Shown here: in pieces, positions 49,529-59,099 of the stretch
Position numbering within the stretch: position 1 is the stretch's first letter
Layout of the letters: every line of letters begins with the position of its first letter
NCBI RefSeq assembly: GCF_016742955.1
Contig: NZ_JABBYC010000010.1
Location: 51,873 to 115,872, forward strand
Origin: Myceligenerans indicum
Lineage (GTDB): Bacteria > Actinomycetota > Actinomycetes > Actinomycetales > Cellulomonadaceae
Direction: 5' to 3'
Length of the DNA: 64,000 bases
Notes under the pieces: generated by a model
Told to the model about the DNA's origin: nothing
Databases searched by the model: none
The model's input: only the letters and a program-made list of their open reading frames with translations
Position numbers and translations under genes: made by a program

Positions 49529-50344
49529 TCACGAGGGGCGCACGGAGCGCAGCGACGGATGCGCCCCCGCGGCCACGAGGTCGGCCACCGAGGCGCGCGG
49601 CGCCTCGCCCGTCACGAGGGCCTCGCCCACGAGGACGGCGTCGGCTCCCGCACGGGCCATCTCCATGACGTCCCGCGGTCCCCCGATGCCGGACTCCGCG
49701 ATGCGCACGACGTCGTCCGGGACGTAGGGGGCCAGCCGCTGGAACACCGTCATGTCGATCTCGAGGGTCTTGAGGTTGCGGTGGTTGATCCCCACGACCC
49801 GGGCGCCGGCGTCCAGGGCGCGGCGCACCTCTTCCAGGTCATGTGTCTCGACCAGCGCGGTCATGCCCAGCGAGTGCACGCGCTCGATGAGCGATGTGAG
49901 CACGGTCTGCTCCAGCGCGGCCACGATGAGCAGCACGATGTCGGCTCCGTGTGCGCGCGCTTCCCACACCTGGTAGGGCGTGACGATGAAGTCCTTGCGC
50001 AGCACGGGCACGTCCACGCGGGCACGCACGCCGTCCAGGTCCGCCAGGGACCCGGAGAACCGGCGCTGCTCCGTGAGCACGGAGATGGCTGCCGCGCCGC
50101 CGTGGGCGTACTCCACCGCGAGCGCCGCGGGATCGGTGATCTCGGCGAGCGATCCCTTGGACGGGCTCGACCGCTTCACCTCGGCGATGACGGCGACCGC
50201 CTCGGGGTCCTTGAGCCGGCCGACGGCGTCCAGGGCGCCGGGCACGCGCGAGGCCTTCTCCTTGAGGTCGTCGAGGGGCGTGCGCGCCTCGCGCTCCGCG
50301 AGGTCCTCGAGGACCCCTGCGACGATGTCGTCCAGGACCGCCAT
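49529..50344 (-). CDS. trpC: Indole-3-glycerol phosphate synthase
   Basis: The product is 271 residues. [26 protein letters not shown] is the N-terminal lid. [16 protein letters not shown] carries the catalytic Lys (EVKRxSPSxG). [51 protein letters not shown] (second Lys, RKDF) and [15 protein letters not shown] follow. [12 protein letters not shown] and [10 protein letters not shown] form the phosphate site. It closes the indole ring from CdRP. GGGAGG lies 7 bases before the ATG. It heads the trpC-trpB-trpA-lgt half of the trp block. The trpE half lies on the other side of the biotin cluster. Confidence 0.97.
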   Translation of the reverse strand: MAVLDDIVAGVLEDLAEREARTPLDDLKEKASRVPGALDAVGRLKDPEAVAVIAEVKRSSPSKGSLAEITDPAALAVEYAHGGAAAISVLTEQRRFSGSLADLDGVRARVDVPVLRKDFIVTPYQVWEARAHGADIVLLIVAALEQTVLTSLIERVHSLGMTALVETHDLEEVRRALDAGARVVGINHRNLKTLEIDMTVFQRLAPYVPDDVVRIAESGIGGPRDVMEMARAGADAVLVGEALVTGEAPRASVADLVAAGAHPSLRSVRPS

Positions 50345-50508
50345 ACGTGTGCCTCCCGTGCGCTTGCCTGAGCTGCGATACCCGCCTCGCGGTTCATCGT
50401 AGGACGTCCCGGCGGGTTTCCCTGTCACGCGCCACCTGTCGGGACGTGCGCGCGCTCCCAGCATGGACCATCCGGGCACGTCGGGCACCTCGGGCGGCCG
50501 GGATGTCC

Positions 50509-51864
50509 TCACGGAGCCGTCCGGGCGATCGTGGCGGCCGCACGGGTGATGTCCTCCGGCGTCAGGGTCGCTCGTGCCGTGAGGCGCAGGCGGGGCCAGG
50601 GGACGGACGGGGGCCGGAAGCAGTGGACCGTGATGCCCTCCGCGCGGCAGCGGGCGGCCCAGGCGACGGCGTCCGGGGCCGACGGTGCGGGAACGGAGAC
50701 GACGGCGCCGCCGGGGCGGGTCGCGTCCAGGCCGGCGGCGCGGAGCCGGGCGGACAGGTCCGCCGCCGCCGCCCGGCATCGCGTGGCGCGTTCGGGCTCG
50801 CGCCGCAGCACCCGCAGGGCGGCGAGGGCGGCGCCCGTCGCGGCGGGGGCGAGGCCCGTGTCGAACATGAAGGTGCGTGCGGCGCTGACGAGATGGTCGA
50901 TGACGCGTGCCGGGCCGAGGATCGCCCCGCCCTGGGAGCCGAGGGCCTTGGACAGCGTGACGGTCGTCACGACGTCGGGAGCGCCCGCCAGTCCGGCCTC
51001 GTGCACGCTGCCGCGTCCGCCGTCGCCGACGACGCCGAGTCCGTGGGCGTCGTCGACCAGCAGGCCCGCCCCGGCCGTGCGGCATTCGCGGGCGAGCTCG
51101 CGCAGGGGTGCCACGTTGCCCTCGACGGAGAAGACGCCGTCCGTCACGACGAGGACGGGGCGGTTCGCGGGACGCGGGGCGACGGCGCCCGCCCGGCCGG
51201 GGTCGGCCCGGTGGGCGAGGTGTTCAGTGCCGGCGGGATCGTGCGGGCCGCTGGGGCCGGGCGGACGGGCGTGGCCGGGCGGACGGGCGTGGCCGGGCGG
51301 ACGGGCGTGGCCGGGCGGACGGGCGGGGCCGGCGGCGTCGCGGCGGGCTTCCGCGAGCCGTGCCGCGACGTCGGCGGGTGACGCGTGGCCCGCCACGTGG
51401 ACCTCGGCGGCGGCCAGGCGGCAGCCGTCGATGACCGAGGCGTGGTTCCCGGCGTCGGACACGACCAGGGCGCCGCGCGGGGCGAGCGCCGCCAGGGCAC
51501 CGAGATTCGCGGCGTACCCGCTGGCCAGGACCAGAGCTGCCTCGGCACCGCAGAAGTCGGCCAGGGCCGCCTCGAGCTCGGTGTGCAGGTCGGTGGAGCC
51601 GGTCACGAGCCGCGATCCGGTCGCGCCCGCACCCCAGGTGCGCGCGGCCTCGGCGGCGGCGTCGGTCACCTCGGGGTGCCGCGCGAGCGACAGGTAGTCG
51701 TTGCTCGCGAGGTCCAGGGCGTCGTCGTCGGCGGCGCGGGGCCGGATCTCTCGCAGCAGGCCCGCGTCGCGACGGCGCTCGGTCTCGGCCTCCACCCAGC
51801 CGAACGGGTCCGGGCCAGGCACCGGCCCGTTTTGTAGGTTTCCCATCAGTGCTCCCTGAGTCAC
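50509..51864 (-). CDS. bioF: 8-amino-7-oxononanoate synthase with Pro-rich insert
   Basis: The product is 451 residues, where the family is usually about 385. Motifs are [90 protein letters not shown] and [16 protein letters not shown] (PLP Lys in SKALGSQGG). It condenses pimeloyl-CoA or -ACP with alanine, the first dedicated biotin step. About 55 extra residues sit just before [10 protein letters not shown]. They consist of (ARPPGH) repeats plus a Gly/Pro/His stretch, encoded by an 18-bp tandem repeat. The catalytic core is intact. The start could be ATG 51864 or 51846. It is divergent from bioB. Confidence 0.95.
   Translation of the reverse strand: MTQGALMGNLQNGPVPGPDPFGWVEAETERRRDAGLLREIRPRAADDDALDLASNDYLSLARHPEVTDAAAEAARTWGAGATGSRLVTGSTDLHTELEAALADFCGAEAALVLASGYAANLGALAALAPRGALVVSDAGNHASVIDGCRLAAAEVHVAGHASPADVAARLAEARRDAAGPARPPGHARPPGHARPPGHARPPGPSGPHDPAGTEHLAHRADPGRAGAVAPRPANRPVLVVTDGVFSVEGNVAPLRELARECRTAGAGLLVDDAHGLGVVGDGGRGSVHEAGLAGAPDVVTTVTLSKALGSQGGAILGPARVIDHLVSAARTFMFDTGLAPAATGAALAALRVLRREPERATRCRAAAADLSARLRAAGLDATRPGGAVVSVPAPSAPDAVAWAARCRAEGITVHCFRPPSVPWPRLRLTARATLTPEDITRAAATIARTAP
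51256..51325. repeat. 18-bp in-frame tandem repeat inside bioF
   Basis: GCCGGGCGGACGGGCGTG occurs exactly three times (51256-51309) plus most of a fourth unit. On the coding strand it adds ARPPGH per unit. Being a multiple of three, unit gain or loss keeps the frame. Confidence 0.9.
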
Positions 51865-51935
51865 TGCGAAGGTATCCGCCGATACTCCTGGTGTGACCTG
51901 CCGGGTGCCACACAGCCCGCCATGGATGTTGTCGC

Positions 51936-51949
51936 TAACTCACAGTTCA
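51936..51949. promoter_or_regulatory. Candidate biotin-regulator operator between bioF and bioB
   Basis: TAACTCACAGTTCA holds AACT-N3-AGTT, an inverted repeat 34 bp before the bioB GTG. It recalls the TGAAC/GTTCA half-sites of actinobacterial BioQ, but the half-sites are not the same. This is a position-based suggestion. Confidence 0.3.
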
Positions 51950-51982
51950 CGCGGGGCCGTCTGTCGGTGAGGATCGGACATC

Positions 51983-53068
51983 GTGAGCACCGTCGCCCTG
52001 TCAGAGCTGTTGTCGTCCCTCGTCGCGAAGGGTCTCGCCGCCGACCCGGAGGACCCCGTCACCCGGGCCGAGGCCCTGGCCGTCCTGGCCACCGGGGACG
52101 ACGACCTCCTGGACGTCGTCGCGGCGGCCGGGCGCGTGCGGCGCCGGTGGTTCGGCCACCGCGTCAAGCTGAACTATCTGGTCAACCTCAAGTCCGGGCT
52201 GTGTCCGGAGGACTGCTTCTACTGCTCGCAGCGGCTCGGGTCCCGTGCGGACGTGCTGAAGTACACGTGGCTCTCGGCGCAGGACGCGGCCGACGCCGCG
52301 GCCGCAGGAGTGGCGGGCGGGGCGAAGCGGGTGTGCCTCGTGGCCAGCGGCCGTGGCCCGACGGACCGGGACGTGGACCGCGTGGCCGGGGTGGTCGAAG
52401 CCGTCCGGGAGCGCAACCCGGAGGTCGAGGTGTGCGCCTGCCTGGGGTTGCTCCGGGACGGTCAGGCGGCCCGGCTGCGCGAGGCCGGCGTGGACGCGTA
52501 CAACCACAATCTCAACACGTCCGAGGCGACCTACCAGGACATCTGCACCACGCACGAGTTCTCCGACCGGGTGGACACGGTGCGGCAGACCCAGGGTGCG
52601 GGTCTGTCGGCGTGCTCGGGACTGATCGCCGGGATGGGCGAGAGCGCCGAGGACCTCGTGGACGTGGCCCTGGAGCTGCGGACGCTGGATCCGGACTCGG
52701 TACCGGTGAACTTCCTCATGCCGTTCGAGGGAACGCCGCTGGAGGGAACGTGGGAGCTGACGCCCGCGAAGGCGCTGCGGATCCTGGCGATGGTGCGGTT
52801 CGTGCACCCGGACGTGGAGGTGCGGCTGGCCGGGGGCCGCGAGATGCACCTGCGGACGCTGCAGCCGCTGGCCCTGCACTGCGCGAACTCGGTTTTCCTC
52901 GGGGACTACCTCACCAGCGAGGGGCAGGCCGGACGGTCCGACCTGGAGATGATCGCGGACGCCGGGTTCGTCGTGGAGGGCACCTCGACCGACACGATGC
53001 CGGCGCACCGGCAGGCCGTCGTCCCGCGCAAGCGCGGCGCGGGCACGGAGGTGGCACCCAATGCGTGA
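51983..53068 (+). CDS. bioB: Biotin synthase
   Basis: The product is 361 residues from a GTG with AGGA about 9 bases upstream. The radical-SAM 4Fe-4S ligands are in [22 protein letters not shown] (CxxxCxxC). [49 protein letters not shown] holds the 2Fe-2S cysteines and the substrate region. [31 protein letters not shown] has the Arg ligand of the auxiliary cluster. It inserts sulfur into dethiobiotin. It overlaps bioA by 8 bases and is first in bioB-bioA-bioD. Confidence 0.98.
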   Translation: MSTVALSELLSSLVAKGLAADPEDPVTRAEALAVLATGDDDLLDVVAAAGRVRRRWFGHRVKLNYLVNLKSGLCPEDCFYCSQRLGSRADVLKYTWLSAQDAADAAAAGVAGGAKRVCLVASGRGPTDRDVDRVAGVVEAVRERNPEVEVCACLGLLRDGQAARLREAGVDAYNHNLNTSEATYQDICTTHEFSDRVDTVRQTQGAGLSACSGLIAGMGESAEDLVDVALELRTLDPDSVPVNFLMPFEGTPLEGTWELTPAKALRILAMVRFVHPDVEVRLAGGREMHLRTLQPLALHCANSVFLGDYLTSEGQAGRSDLEMIADAGFVVEGTSTDTMPAHRQAVVPRKRGAGTEVAPNA

Positions 53069-54434
53069 GGCCCTGCCTGCCGCGGACCTCCTCGCGCTCG
53101 ACCGGGCACACGTGTGGCATCCGTACGGGCCCATGCCGGGGACGACGGCGCCGCTCGTCGTGTCCTCCGCCCGGGGCATACGGCTCCGGCTGGCCGAGCC
53201 CGCGTGGGGGCAGCACGAACTGGTCGACGGGATGTCGTCCTGGTGGGCGGCGATCCACGGCTACCGCAACCCCGTGCTCGACGCGGCGGTGCGCGACCAG
53301 CTCGGCAGGATGAGCCACGTGATGTTCGGCGGTCTCACCCACGAGCCCGCGGTGCGTCTCGCCGCGCGGCTCGTGGAGATCACGCCGGAGCCGCTGCGAC
53401 ACGTGTTCCTCGCGGACTCCGGGTCGGTCGCGGTCGAGGTGGCGCTCAAGATGTGCCTGCAGTACTGGGCGTCGCTGGGCAGGCCGGCGAAGCGGCGCTT
53501 CCTGACCTGGCGCGGCGGGTACCACGGCGACACGTGGCACACGATGTCGGTGTGCGACCCCGACGGCGGCATGCACAGCCTCTGGTCGGGGGCACTGCCG
53601 GAGCAGGTGTTCGCACCTCCGCCGCCGGACGGGCCCGGCACCCTGGACGACGCGGCGGACGGCGGCACGGCCGGCGGTCCGGCCGGCGCCCGCGGGACCG
53701 ATCACGGCGAGGAGCACGCGGCGTACGCACGGTCCCTGGAGACGCTGGTCGCCGAGCACGCGCACGAGCTGGCCGGCGTGATCGTGGAGCCCGTGGTGCA
53801 GGGCGCCGGCGGGATGCGTTTCCACTCCCCCGCCCACGTCCGCGCCCTGCGTGAGATCTGTGACCGTCACGACGTGCTGCTCGTGCTCGACGAGATCGCC
53901 ACCGGGTTCGGCCGCACCGGCGCCCTGTTCGCGGCCGACCACGCCGAGGTCGCACCGGACGTGATGTGCGTGGGCAAGGCCCTGACCGGCGGCTACCTGA
54001 CGCTCGGCGCGACCCTGTGCACCTCGCGCGTGGCGGACGGGATCTCGCGCGGTGAGGTACCGGTGCTCGCCCACGGCCCGACCTTCATGGGCAACCCGCT
54101 GGCCACCGCGGTGGCCGTGGCATCGGTCGAGCTGCTGCTCGGCCAGGACTGGCAGGCGCAGGTACGCCGGATCGAGAGGGGCCTGCGCTCGGGACTGTCA
54201 CCGGCCCGGAACCTTCCCGGGGTGCGCGACGTGCGGGTGCTCGGCGCGATCGGCGTCGTGCAGCTCGACCACGAGGTCGACCTGCCCGCGGCGACCCGCG
54301 CCGCAGCGGCCGAGGGCGTCTGGCTGCGGCCTTTCCGCGACACGATCTACACGATGCCGCCGTACATCACCGACGACGCCGACCTGGCGCGCATCTGCGC
54401 GGCGGTCGTGGCGGCGGCCGAGGCCTGCACATGA
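53061..54434 (+). CDS. bioA: Adenosylmethionine-8-amino-7-oxononanoate aminotransferase
   Basis: The product is 457 residues. [15 protein letters not shown] is the BioA-specific start. [23 protein letters not shown] and [18 protein letters not shown] follow, then [20 protein letters not shown] (class III pyridoxal fold) and [48 protein letters not shown] precedes the PLP Lys in [28 protein letters not shown] sequence appears as [15 protein letters not shown]. It makes DAPA using SAM as amino donor. An insert of about 20 Gly/Ala residues lies after [10 protein letters not shown]. It overlaps bioB (8 bases) and bioD (ATGA). Confidence 0.97.
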   Translation: MREALPAADLLALDRAHVWHPYGPMPGTTAPLVVSSARGIRLRLAEPAWGQHELVDGMSSWWAAIHGYRNPVLDAAVRDQLGRMSHVMFGGLTHEPAVRLAARLVEITPEPLRHVFLADSGSVAVEVALKMCLQYWASLGRPAKRRFLTWRGGYHGDTWHTMSVCDPDGGMHSLWSGALPEQVFAPPPPDGPGTLDDAADGGTAGGPAGARGTDHGEEHAAYARSLETLVAEHAHELAGVIVEPVVQGAGGMRFHSPAHVRALREICDRHDVLLVLDEIATGFGRTGALFAADHAEVAPDVMCVGKALTGGYLTLGATLCTSRVADGISRGEVPVLAHGPTFMGNPLATAVAVASVELLLGQDWQAQVRRIERGLRSGLSPARNLPGVRDVRVLGAIGVVQLDHEVDLPAATRAAAAEGVWLRPFRDTIYTMPPYITDDADLARICAAVVAAAEACT

Positions 54435-55288
54435 CGACGCCCGGCACGCCAGGTGGTCCGACGCGCCACGGACGGCAGCGCGGCACGCGGACGGATCACG
54501 GGCGAGCCAACCGCCGGACCGGCCCCGGCGAGGTGCTGGTCGTCACCGGGACGGGGACGGGCGTCGGCAAGACCGTGGTCACGGCCGCGCTCGCGGCGGC
54601 CGCGCTCGCCGGCGGCCGCTCGGTGGCCGTCGTCAAGCCGGCGCAGACCGGGGTGCTTGCGGACCAGGCCGGTGACGTGCAGGAGGTCGCTCGCCTCGCG
54701 GGCGACGTGACGGCGTACGAGCATGCCCGCTACCCCGAGCCGCTGGCCCCCGCGACGGCTGCCCGCCGCGCGGGAACGGCACCCGTGCGCATCCCTGACG
54801 TGGCCCGCCAGGTGCGCCGGCTGGCGGCGCACCACGACCTGGTCCTCGTCGAGGGAGCGGGAGGCCTGCTCGTGCGGTTCGACGACGACGGCGCCACGCT
54901 GGCGGACCTCGCGCGCACGCTGGAGGCGCCGGTGCTGGTCGTGGCGGCCGCGGGCCTGGGCACGCTCAACACGACCGCGCTCACCGCCGAGGCTCTGCGA
55001 TCCCGCGGCCTGGCATGCCGCGGTGTCGTCATCGGGAGCATGCCCGACGGCCCGGACCTGGCCTCCCGCTGCAACGTCGAGGACCTGCCGCTGGTGGCCG
55101 GTGCCCCGCTCGCCGGCGTCGTCCCGGCAGGTGCCGCCGTTCTCGAACCGGCGACCTTCCGCGCGCGGTCCGCGACCTGGTTCACCGATGGACTCGTCGG
55201 ACGGGAGGCTCCTCGTCCGCGGGCCGGGAAGGGTGCCGGCACGGATCGGGCGGACCCGAGGCGAGATCAGGTCAGAGCCACGAGGTGA
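54431..55288 (+). CDS. bioD: ATP-dependent dethiobiotin synthetase
   Basis: The product is 285 residues, with about 33 basic disordered residues before [24 protein letters not shown], the BioD P-loop. [10 protein letters not shown] has the catalytic Lys (KPxQTG). [15 protein letters not shown] and [25 protein letters not shown] (substrate loop, VEGAGG) follow. It closes the ureido ring from DAPA, CO2 and ATP. The basic tail of about 25 residues runs over the stop of the convergent DUF2752 gene (17-base overlap), so the true function of the tail is doubtful. It is the last gene of the biotin operon. Confidence 0.95.
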   Translation: MTTPGTPGGPTRHGRQRGTRTDHGRANRRTGPGEVLVVTGTGTGVGKTVVTAALAAAALAGGRSVAVVKPAQTGVLADQAGDVQEVARLAGDVTAYEHARYPEPLAPATAARRAGTAPVRIPDVARQVRRLAAHHDLVLVEGAGGLLVRFDDDGATLADLARTLEAPVLVVAAAGLGTLNTTALTAEALRSRGLACRGVVIGSMPDGPDLASRCNVEDLPLVAGAPLAGVVPAGAAVLEPATFRARSATWFTDGLVGREAPRPRAGKGAGTDRADPRRDQVRATR

Positions 55289-55754
55289 GATAGGGGGCCA
55301 GCGGCGGGAGGTTGCGCAGAACCCCGAACACCACCAGCAGGCCCAGCAGGCTCCACGCCGTCCAGGACGGCAGCCGAGGACCGTCCAGGCCACGGGCCCG
55401 GCGAAGGGCCCACACACCCCACAGCACCACCAGGGCCGGCGCGAGCAGCACCCAGAGCGGGTTCATCGCCCAGGCGCCGGCCAGGTCCAGGTGAGCCAGC
55501 TCGTACGTACCGCGCAGGCCACCGCACAGGGGACAGGCCCATCCGGTGAGCACCAGCAGGGGGCAGAAGCCGTAGCTGTTCGGCGCGTGCGGGCTCCGCA
55601 ACGCGACCAGCAGCGTCCCCGCGCCGACCGTCCCCGCCGTGACCAGCGGCGCCCGCAGGCGGTGCCACATCGCCGGGACGGGCTCGGCAGGCGACGCCCC
55701 CGGGCCCGGGGCCCCGGCGCCCTGGTCCGCGGTGGCGGTCGCCGGTGCCGTCAT
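55272..55754 (-). CDS. DUF2752 family membrane protein
   Basis: The product is 160 residues. SYGFCPLLVLTGWACPLCGGLRGTYELAHLDLAGAWAMNPLWVLL has the DUF2752 signature: CPLxxxTGxxCPxCGxxRA, with a Cys pair likely binding metal or forming a disulfide, then the Asn-Pro helix. There are four hydrophobic segments. The N-terminal 30 residues are Ala/Pro-rich. The function is unknown. The family often sits beside trp genes in Micrococcales, as I recall. Its ATG overlaps the previous stop (ATGA). Its 3' end overlaps bioD on the other strand by 17 bp. Confidence 0.85.
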   Translation of the reverse strand: MTAPATATADQGAGAPGPGASPAEPVPAMWHRLRAPLVTAGTVGAGTLLVALRSPHAPNSYGFCPLLVLTGWACPLCGGLRGTYELAHLDLAGAWAMNPLWVLLAPALVVLWGVWALRRARGLDGPRLPSWTAWSLLGLLVVFGVLRNLPPLAPYLTSWL

Positions 55755-56020
55755 CGGCCGCCCGTCACCATCAGGTAGATGACGACGCCCCCGCCGACCA
55801 GCGTCAGCGCGATCGACGCCCAGCCCAGCAGCACGCCGGTCATCGCGACGCCCTCGTTGTCGGCCTGTCCGGCGCGCACCGCGCGACGGCCGTCGTTGCC
55901 GACCACGATCGCCGGGATGCCGGTCAGGACGCCCAGGAAGAGGAGGAACGACGCACCGCCGAGCACGAGGGACCAGATGCCCAGCGAGTTCCGGGCCCGG
56001 CCGGGCGCCGCCGCGCTCAT
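55751..56020 (-). CDS. DUF4190-like small membrane protein
   Basis: The product is 89 residues. NSLGIWSLVLGGASFLLFLGVLTGIPAIVVGNDGRRAVRAGQADNEGVAMTGVLLGWASIALTLVGGGVVIY is the two-helix DUF4190 pattern (N..A..S..LG......G..A...G......A...G......G...A..G...G). It is probably an inner membrane protein of unknown function. It is coupled by ATGA overlaps both to the gene before and to DUF2752 after it. Confidence 0.8.
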   Translation of the reverse strand: MSAAAPGRARNSLGIWSLVLGGASFLLFLGVLTGIPAIVVGNDGRRAVRAGQADNEGVAMTGVLLGWASIALTLVGGGVVIYLMVTGGR

Positions 56021-56262
56021 CGCTGCCCCATGCCCATCCCTCGGAGCACACCGCCCAGCACGAGGCTCCCGACGCACACCACGAGCCCGGCCCAGAACAG
56101 CCAGAACGCGCCGTTGACGACGACGCCCGCCGTCGAGACGAGAGCACCGACCATGATGCCGATCATGGTGACCCAGGCGGCCACCGTGTGCCCGTGGTTG
56201 TGCGGCGGGGTGGCCTTCGGCAGGTAGGCGACCTCGGCGGCTGCGGACTGGTTCTCGGTCAT
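56017..56262 (-). CDS. HGxxPAAW-like small membrane protein
   Basis: The product is 81 residues. HNHGHTVAAWVTMIGIMVGALVSTAGVV has the HGxx(P)AAW signature of a small actinobacterial membrane protein family linked to trp genes. The Pro is Val here. There are two membrane helices and a short basic end. The ATG at 56262 fits the family length. An upstream in-frame ATG adds 30 unrelated residues. It is coupled by ATGA to the DUF4190 gene. The function is unknown. Confidence 0.75.
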   Translation of the reverse strand: MTENQSAAAEVAYLPKATPPHNHGHTVAAWVTMIGIMVGALVSTAGVVVNGAFWLFWAGLVVCVGSLVLGGVLRGMGMGQR

Positions 56263-56320
56263 CGTGGTGTGGTGCCTTTCGACGTCAGGATCTCGGGCGA
56301 CAGTGCCGCCCTGACCCAGC

Positions 56321-56998
56321 CTAACGGTCATCGCGGGTCGGGTCCTCGCCACGGGTCAGCGCGTCCCAGTCGTCGGCCGGGTCCGGCCCTTCCCCGGGCG
56401 CGTCCGCCTCGGACGGCTCCGGCGTCCCGGGCCCCGTCCGTACCGCCGCCACGGTGCCTGGTTCACGGTCATCACCCCGCGCGCCGTCCCGCTCGTGGCG
56501 GCGGGATACCTGCGGCCAGCGCCGTGCGGCGAACGCCGCCACGACCGCCACGAGCACGGCCAGCACCCCCGCGGCCGCCGTCGTCCACGGCCACGGGGTC
56601 AGGACCACGGGCCCGGTCAGGTCCGTGACGCCCGCGGCGTCGGCCGCCGCCGACGCGCCGGCGGCGGCACGGTCGGCGATGACGGACAGCGCACCGGCGC
56701 TCACGCCGGCACCGGCGAGCGCGGCGACCGTCAGGACGACGTACCGCCCGGCCCGGCCGGTCAGCGCGAGCGCCGGACCGCACGCGAGCAGCACGAGTGC
56801 GGCCGCGCCGACGGCCGGGGCGGCATCGGCACCGGTGGCCGCGACGGCGACGTCGGGCCGCAGCGCCGTGGCCACCTCGGTGGTCAGCCACGTCACGGAC
56901 GTCGCGGCGAGGGAGACGCCGCCGAGCGCCACGAGGGCCCCCAGCACGCGTGTCCGGGTCAGCGGGGTCCGGCGGCCCGCGGCCGTGGGCGCGCTCAT
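56321..56998 (-). CDS. Trp biosynthesis-associated membrane protein
   Basis: The product is 225 residues with four hydrophobic segments. The first helix ends LAATSVTWLTTEV. Helix pairs ALVLLACGPALALTGRAGRYVVLTVAALAGAG and WPWTTAAAGVLAVLVAVVAAFAARRWP follow, the latter matching the W(P/S)xxxxxGGxLxxxAGxxxxxR.W layout of the TIGR02234 family found next to trpE/trpC in actinobacteria. The C-terminal 55 residues are acidic and disordered. The ATG overlaps the trpE stop (ATGA). Its role is unknown and presumed accessory to tryptophan synthesis by location only. Confidence 0.85.
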   Translation of the reverse strand: MSAPTAAGRRTPLTRTRVLGALVALGGVSLAATSVTWLTTEVATALRPDVAVAATGADAAPAVGAAALVLLACGPALALTGRAGRYVVLTVAALAGAGVSAGALSVIADRAAAGASAAADAAGVTDLTGPVVLTPWPWTTAAAGVLAVLVAVVAAFAARRWPQVSRRHERDGARGDDREPGTVAAVRTGPGTPEPSEADAPGEGPDPADDWDALTRGEDPTRDDR

Positions 56999-58590
56999 GC
57001 GGGACCGAACCGGGCGGCGAGCTGCACGGCACGTACGGCGGCGGCCGCCTTGTTGCGTGATTCCTCGTACTCCAGGCGGGGTACCGAGTCGGCGACGATC
57101 CCGGCGCCGGCCTGTACGTGCGCGCGGCCGTCGGCGATCATCGCCGTGCGGATCGCGATGGCCATGTCCATGTCGCCGTCGAAGTCGAAGTAGCCGACGG
57201 TGCCGCCGTAGATCCCGCGCGAGGCGGGCTCGAGCTCGTCGATGAGGGCGATGGCCCGCGGCTTCGGTGCGCCGGACAGGGTGCCGGCGGGGAAGGTGGC
57301 GCGGAGCGCGTCCAGGGCGGTGGCCTCCTCGCGGAGCCTGCCCACCACCGTGGAGCACATGTGCATGATGTGGCTGAAGCGGCGCACCCGCATGAACTCC
57401 ACGACCTCCACGGACGTGGGCTCGCAGACCTTGACGAGGTCATTGCGGGAGAGGTCGACGAGCATGAGGTGCTCGGCACGCTCCTTCGGGTCGGCCAGCA
57501 GCTCCTCCCCGAGAGCCACGTCCTGTTCGGGATGAGTCCCCCGAGGGCGGGACCCGGCGATCGGGTAGGTGGTGACGTGGCCGTCGCTGACCTTCACCAG
57601 CGTCTCGGGACTGGAGCCGACGACGGCGACCGGCCTCCCGCCGTCGTCCTGGAGCCGGAAGTAGTACATGTAGGGGCTCGGGTTGATCGTGCGCAGGGCC
57701 CGGTACACGTCCAGCGGGTCGGCCGGACAGTCCAGGTCGAGACGCTGGGACAGGACCACCTGGAAGACCTCGCCGTCACGGATGGCCTCCTTGGCGACGG
57801 CCACGGCGTCCTCGAACTCCTCCTGCGTGGAGCGGAACTCCAGGACGGGCTCGGCGGCACGCTCCGTGGTGGCCGGAGCGACGATCGTGGTGACCGGCCT
57901 GCTCCCGGCCGCGAGGCGGGCCTGCATCGCGTCGAGCCGGGCGACGGCGTCGGCATGCGCCTCGTCGACCCGTTCGGCCGTGTCGTCCGCATTGATCGCG
58001 TTGGCGACGAGCCACACGGTGCCCTCACGGTGGTCGACCACCGCCAGGTCCGTGGCCAGGCACAACGCCAGTTCGGGGGCGTGGAGCTCGTCCGGGGCGT
58101 CCGCGGGCAGGGTGGGCTCCCAGTGGCGCACCACGTCCCACCCGAGCGACCCGGCGAGCCCGCCGGTGAACGGCGGGAGGTTGGCCAGGCGCGGGGTGTG
58201 CAGAGCCTCCAGGGTCGCCTGGACGACGTCGAGCACGTCGCCCTCGGCCGGGATGCCGACCGGGACGTCGCCCGTCCAGCGTGCACGGCCTCCCGCGGAG
58301 GTGAGCACGGCCCGGGAGGACACCCCCACGAACGACCAGCGCGACCACTCCCCCGTGGCCTCGGCCGACTCCATGATGAACGAGCCCGCGCCGGAGGCGA
58401 GCGTGCGGTAGAGGCCGACGGGGGTGGTGTCGTCGGCGAGGAGTCTGCGCACCACCGGGATGACGCGGCGGTCGGGGGCTAGCGCCCGGAAGTCCGCGAG
58501 GCCGGGCCAGGTGTCGCCCCAGGCGAGGTCGGCGGGGGCTCCCGTGGGCGCGGCGCCTGCGGGTGCGGCGTCGGCGGTCTGCTGGGTCAC
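56995..58590 (-). CDS. trpE: Anthranilate synthase component I
   Basis: The product is 531 residues. The feedback-binding N-terminal part contains [26 protein letters not shown] (the LLES..G..GR.S motif for tryptophan, in variant form). The chorismate-binding part has [84 protein letters not shown] and [23 protein letters not shown]. It makes anthranilate with a TrpG partner, not seen in the window. The ATG overlaps the hisI stop (ATGA). Confidence 0.96.
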   Translation of the reverse strand: MTQQTADAAPAGAAPTGAPADLAWGDTWPGLADFRALAPDRRVIPVVRRLLADDTTPVGLYRTLASGAGSFIMESAEATGEWSRWSFVGVSSRAVLTSAGGRARWTGDVPVGIPAEGDVLDVVQATLEALHTPRLANLPPFTGGLAGSLGWDVVRHWEPTLPADAPDELHAPELALCLATDLAVVDHREGTVWLVANAINADDTAERVDEAHADAVARLDAMQARLAAGSRPVTTIVAPATTERAAEPVLEFRSTQEEFEDAVAVAKEAIRDGEVFQVVLSQRLDLDCPADPLDVYRALRTINPSPYMYYFRLQDDGGRPVAVVGSSPETLVKVSDGHVTTYPIAGSRPRGTHPEQDVALGEELLADPKERAEHLMLVDLSRNDLVKVCEPTSVEVVEFMRVRRFSHIMHMCSTVVGRLREEATALDALRATFPAGTLSGAPKPRAIALIDELEPASRGIYGGTVGYFDFDGDMDMAIAIRTAMIADGRAHVQAGAGIVADSVPRLEYEESRNKAAAAVRAVQLAARFGPA

Positions 58591-59045
58591 CGGTCCTCCT
58601 GACGGGCCTGGGTGGTGGCGGAGCCTGCCGCCGGGGCGGTCCGGCCGGCGGCCTGCGGGCGGGCGGCAGGCGTGGCACCGAGGTCACCGCCGGCCTCGAA
58701 GCAGGTGCGCGCGCCGGTGTGGCAGGCCGCGCCGACCTGGTCGACCTCGACGAGCAGCGCGTCCCCGTCGCAGTCGATGCTGACGGACTTCACGTACTGC
58801 ACGTGCCCCGACGTGTCGCCCTTGCGCCAGTACTCACCGCGCGAGCGCGACCAGAACGTCACCCGGCCCGAGGTGAGGGTGCGGCGCACCGCCTCGTCGT
58901 CCATCCAGCCGAGCATCAGCACCTCACGGGTGTCGTGCTGCTGGATGACGGCGGCCACGAGGCCGGCGTCGTCCCGCCTCAGCCGGGCGGCGACAGCGGG
59001 GTCGAGTCGGGAGTCTGCTTCGTTCTCGGAGCTGGAACCTTGCAC
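58587..59045 (-). CDS. hisI: Phosphoribosyl-AMP cyclohydrolase
   Basis: The product is 152 residues from a GTG with AGGA 8 bases upstream. [53 protein letters not shown] is the family core. The zinc and magnesium ligands are in [28 protein letters not shown] (CDGD, CHTG..TCF). It performs the third step of histidine synthesis, opening the adenine ring of PR-AMP. There is no HisE fusion. A C-terminal tail of about 35 Ala/Gly residues is extra. It heads the hisI-trpE-membrane-protein unit. Confidence 0.95.
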   Translation of the reverse strand: MQGSSSENEADSRLDPAVAARLRRDDAGLVAAVIQQHDTREVLMLGWMDDEAVRRTLTSGRVTFWSRSRGEYWRKGDTSGHVQYVKSVSIDCDGDALLVEVDQVGAACHTGARTCFEAGGDLGATPAARPQAAGRTAPAAGSATTQARQEDR

Positions 59046-59099
59046 AGGAGAATCCTGCCACCTGTGACGCGCCGGGGCTGCGCCGTCCACAGGGGCGGC

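Noticed and set aside
50345..50508. A trp leader peptide or attenuator upstream of trpC
   Set aside because: No short frame with consecutive Trp codons and no terminator/antiterminator pair was found.
51962..51983. TGTCGGTG before bioB as another PafBC-type promoter
   Set aside because: The hexamer at the required spacing is ACATCG, not TAnnnT, so the -10 half is missing.
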